Origin: a bacterium
GTDB lineage: Bacteria > Krumholzibacteriota > Krumholzibacteriia > Krumholzibacteriales > Krumholzibacteriaceae
DNA: 64,000 bases
NCBI GenBank assembly: GCA_020350885.1
Contig: CP070727.1
Coordinates: 1,307,049-1,371,048 of the forward strand
Direction of reading: 5' to 3'
This document shows, piece after piece, positions 62,407 through 64,000 of this stretch (positions within the stretch are counted from its first letter, which is position 1; every line of letters starts with the position of its first letter). The translations under genes were made by a program, and so were the position numbers. The notes under the pieces are model-generated. The model made no database searches. It saw only the letters and a program-made list of their open reading frames with translations, and was not told the origin of the DNA.

Positions 62407-62960
62407 CATACGGCCTGCCGCTCGAAGAACCAGACTCGACCTGATTCCCTGAGAAAGCTCTCCGACAGTGATCTACTCCACCGGCTCGAGAAGCTCCGGG
62501 GTGCAGAGAGCTCGGTGCTCGTCAAGATCTTACGATACCTCTGGGAGGTCGACCGCCGTCGGCTCTATCTCCCCCGGGGCTACAGCTCACTCTTCGAGTT
62601 CTGCACGGGATATCTCAAGTATTCCCGCTCGGCGGCGGGGAAAAGGATCAGGGCAGCCCGGCACCTGGCCCGGTTTCCCAAGGTGGCGGGCATACTGCTC
62701 TCGGGGGAGATCGATCTCTGCGTGCTGTCTCTGGTGTCGGGGATACTCACGAGAGAGAATGCGGGAGAGACCTTGAGCTGGATCAAGGGCAGGTCGTTCC
62801 GGGAGGTAGAGCTCCTGGTCTCCCGGCACCGGCCGGAACGGATGCTCCGTGACCGGGTGAAGCCGGTGTGTATTATACAAGAATGTGCTGATGGCATAAC
62901 GAAGGTAGGAACAGGCCCAGATCGGGACAAGAAGCTTCCCGGGGAAACCGCTACCGGCAT

Positions 62961-63044
62961 TGGGACCAAACGTAAAGCAAGCTTAACATTTACTCCCAAC
63001 GTTGGGACTAAATGTAAAGCAGGCTTGACATCCGATTTCAATAT
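62961..63044 (+). repeat. Two 42-bp direct repeats around a perfect palindrome
   Basis: Two related 42-base units (62961-63002 and 63003-63044) share TGGGAC, AAA, GTAAAGCA and GCTT; they meet at the perfect 12-base palindrome CCCAACGTTGGG (62995-63006). Each contains a small hairpin (AAGCxxGCTT). The element is inside the coding frame of the HNH-family gene and may be a REP-like insertion. Confidence 0.65.
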
Positions 63045-63389
63045 TAAGGGCGGATTGCCGGAGGCTGTTGAAAGTAGCAACGATGGAGAGACTCCCGGCA
63101 TGGGCGGTCAAGCTGATACGCCTGCCAACGCATCCAGTAAGAATAGAATCGAACAGGTCCTGATCACACAGAAGTTCAAGCTCGAATTTGCCGTCGATCC
63201 GGGGTTCATGGAGAAGCTTGCGAGAGTTAAATCCCTTCTCTCTTCGAAATACCCGAACGGCTGAGGATACATGGATCGCTTTTGCCGGAGGGAATGACCG
63301 GGAGTGCCGGTGGCGGAGCGGGAATACGGAGCCACATTTATAAAAAAATATAACCGGAGGAGATTTTAACCGGGGTGAGACTGCTTTCC

Positions 63390-64000
63390 TCAACGCTGCT
63401 TTCGCTGTGCAAATAACCATTCAATCAAACCATCTTCAAAATAGGCCCGATCCCAGATCGAATGACCGGAGAACCGATACTCAGTATACTTGACGTTTGA
63501 GCCTACAGCCCTGAGCGCCTCCACCATCTCCCGGGATCGCTCTACGTTCACCTCTCGATCCCGCGCTCCGTGAAACACCCATATAGAGACATCTCGCATA
63601 GAAGAGACGGCGCTTGGATTGCCACCACCGCATACTGGTATGGCAGCAGCAAACAGCTCCGGCCGCTTGGCAATGAGATCCCAAACACCCCAGCCCCCAC
63701 GGGATTGTCCCGTAAGATAAATTCGATCCCGGTCGATTGGATATGTATCCTGGAGCTCCGCTATAAGTTCAATGGCCAGTTCCCCATATATTGATAGCTC
63801 ATCTGAATCCATATAATCCCATCTATGTAGACCCGGAAGCTGGGGCGCTACCACAAAAGCATTATGTTTCGTTTGGCTATCGAGCTGTATCCACACGTGC
63901 GATCCGCTCCAATTGCTTCTGGAGATATGGCTGACGTTGTCGTTTCCGGCCCCCCGACCCCCATGCAGAAACATGACTAACGGGTACCGCGAATCGGGCT
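63390..64000 (-). CDS. Dienelactone hydrolase/esterase-like protein, C-terminal part (cut by window edge)
   Basis: The last ~200 codons of an alpha/beta hydrolase of the PHB depolymerase/LpqC-like esterase type. MFLHGGRGAGN (oxyanion strand), the nucleophile elbow LTGQSRGGWG (Ser in GQSRG), WVFHGARDREV (Asp) and FSGHSIWDRAY (His) form a full triad. This type is often extracellular; the N-terminus, with any signal, lies beyond the right edge. It faces the broken HNH-family gene with 125 bases between the stops. Confidence 0.82.
   Translation of the reverse strand, partial: PDSRYPLVMFLHGGRGAGNDNVSHISRSNWSGSHVWIQLDSQTKHNAFVVAPQLPGLHRWDYMDSDELSIYGELAIELIAELQDTYPIDRDRIYLTGQSRGGWGVWDLIAKRPELFAAAIPVCGGGNPSAVSSMRDVSIWVFHGARDREVNVERSREMVEALRAVGSNVKYTEYRFSGHSIWDRAYFEDGLIEWLFAQRKQR

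Larger units (their letters stand above)
62217..63264 (+). pseudogene. Broken DUF222/HNH-endonuclease family gene
   Basis: The stretch KLSDSDLLHRLEKL, then VDRRRLYLPRGYSSLFEFCTGYLKYSRSAAGKRI and ILTRENAGETLSWIKGRSFREVELLVSRH, matches the N-terminal region of DUF222/HNH proteins. The piece LEFAVDPGFMEKLARVKSLLSSKYP normally precedes the HNH nuclease. The ATG with promoter and ribosome site (62217) enters a frame that stops at 62262 and again at 62442, whereas the conserved part is in the +1 frame from about 62449 to 63264 and has no ATG/GTG/TTG until GTG 62515. The HNH domain is absent after 63264. It is therefore frame-shifted at the front and truncated at the end. Confidence 0.65.

Noticed and set aside
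61916..62452. 178-codon open frame spanning the 39-bp repeat
   Set aside because: No ribosome site, Phe/His-rich, and the 39-bp repeat alone creates most of its length.
1..64000. tRNA or rRNA genes
   Set aside because: The intergenic regions were scanned by eye for T-loop and anticodon-arm patterns and rRNA cores; none was convincing.

Overview
The window looks like a chromosomal piece of a GC-rich, Gram-negative-type bacterium, most plausibly from the Fibrobacteres-Chlorobi-Bacteroidetes (FCB) group or a neighbouring candidate phylum. The reasons are outer-membrane barrels (one PorV/PorQ-like), a secreted protein ending in a FlgD-like 'YPNPYR' sorting-type domain, Tat export, sigma-54 activators, HD-GYP and PAS signalling, and frequent TTG starts with good Shine-Dalgarno sites. 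This placement is inference from gene content. No rRNA, tRNA, CRISPR array or complete insertion sequence was seen.

Layout. 1-391: start of an OPT-family transporter running off the left edge. 392-1643: no credible gene; an operator-like palindrome, then a hairpin-rich stretch that is probably a structured RNA. 1.6-8.5 kb: two sigma-54 activators flanking an AcuC-like deacetylase, an adenosine-specific-kinase-family protein, two small proteins and an AcuA-like acetyltransferase. 8.6-14.1 kb: a probable small RNA, an NCS2 permease, a lipoprotein and an S9 peptidase. 14.2-18.5 kb: two STAS proteins and a large PAS hybrid histidine kinase. 18.6-26.0 kb: a minus-strand run (TIGR01777 SDR, DUF523/DUF1722, MBL-rhodanese, PAS_10 protein, purM, HD-GYP, unknown). 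26.2-36.3 kb: minus-strand housekeeping blocks amrS-like/rsfS/argS/pfkB and ilvE/rpiB/glyA/dCMP deaminase/nrdR/secreted protein/tatC.

36.5-43.9 kb: tyrosine phosphatase, cupin, a beta-barrel, a geranylgeranyl-reductase-like flavoprotein with its own ferredoxin and an MBL hydrolase, then ACP / acyl-AMP ligase / NadE-like. 43.9-48.7 kb: a fused double alpha/beta hydrolase, an O-antigen-ligase-like protein and a deacetylase-like protein. With the ACP trio this recalls the accessory genes of exosortase A loci, but no exosortase or PEP-CTERM protein is visible. 48.8-52.1 kb: an AT-rich adhesin-like gene and a PaaK/CapK-like ligase. 52.4-61.8 kb: PorV-like protein, membrane GT2, TrmH-type methyltransferase, nitroreductase, small ORF, SGNH hydrolase, radical SAM enzyme, long-chain acyl-CoA ligase and a UbiA prenyltransferase. 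61.8-64 kb: tandem repeats, a broken DUF222/HNH-family gene and the end of an esterase cut by the right edge.

Three themes stand out. First, lysine acetylation control (AcuA/AcuC homologues) and isoprenoid chemistry (GGR plus ferredoxin, UbiA). Second, a surface-glycan module resembling exosortase-associated loci. Third, repeated in-frame low-complexity minisatellites inserted in unrelated genes (argS, the UbiA gene, the fused hydrolase, the HNH-family gene).
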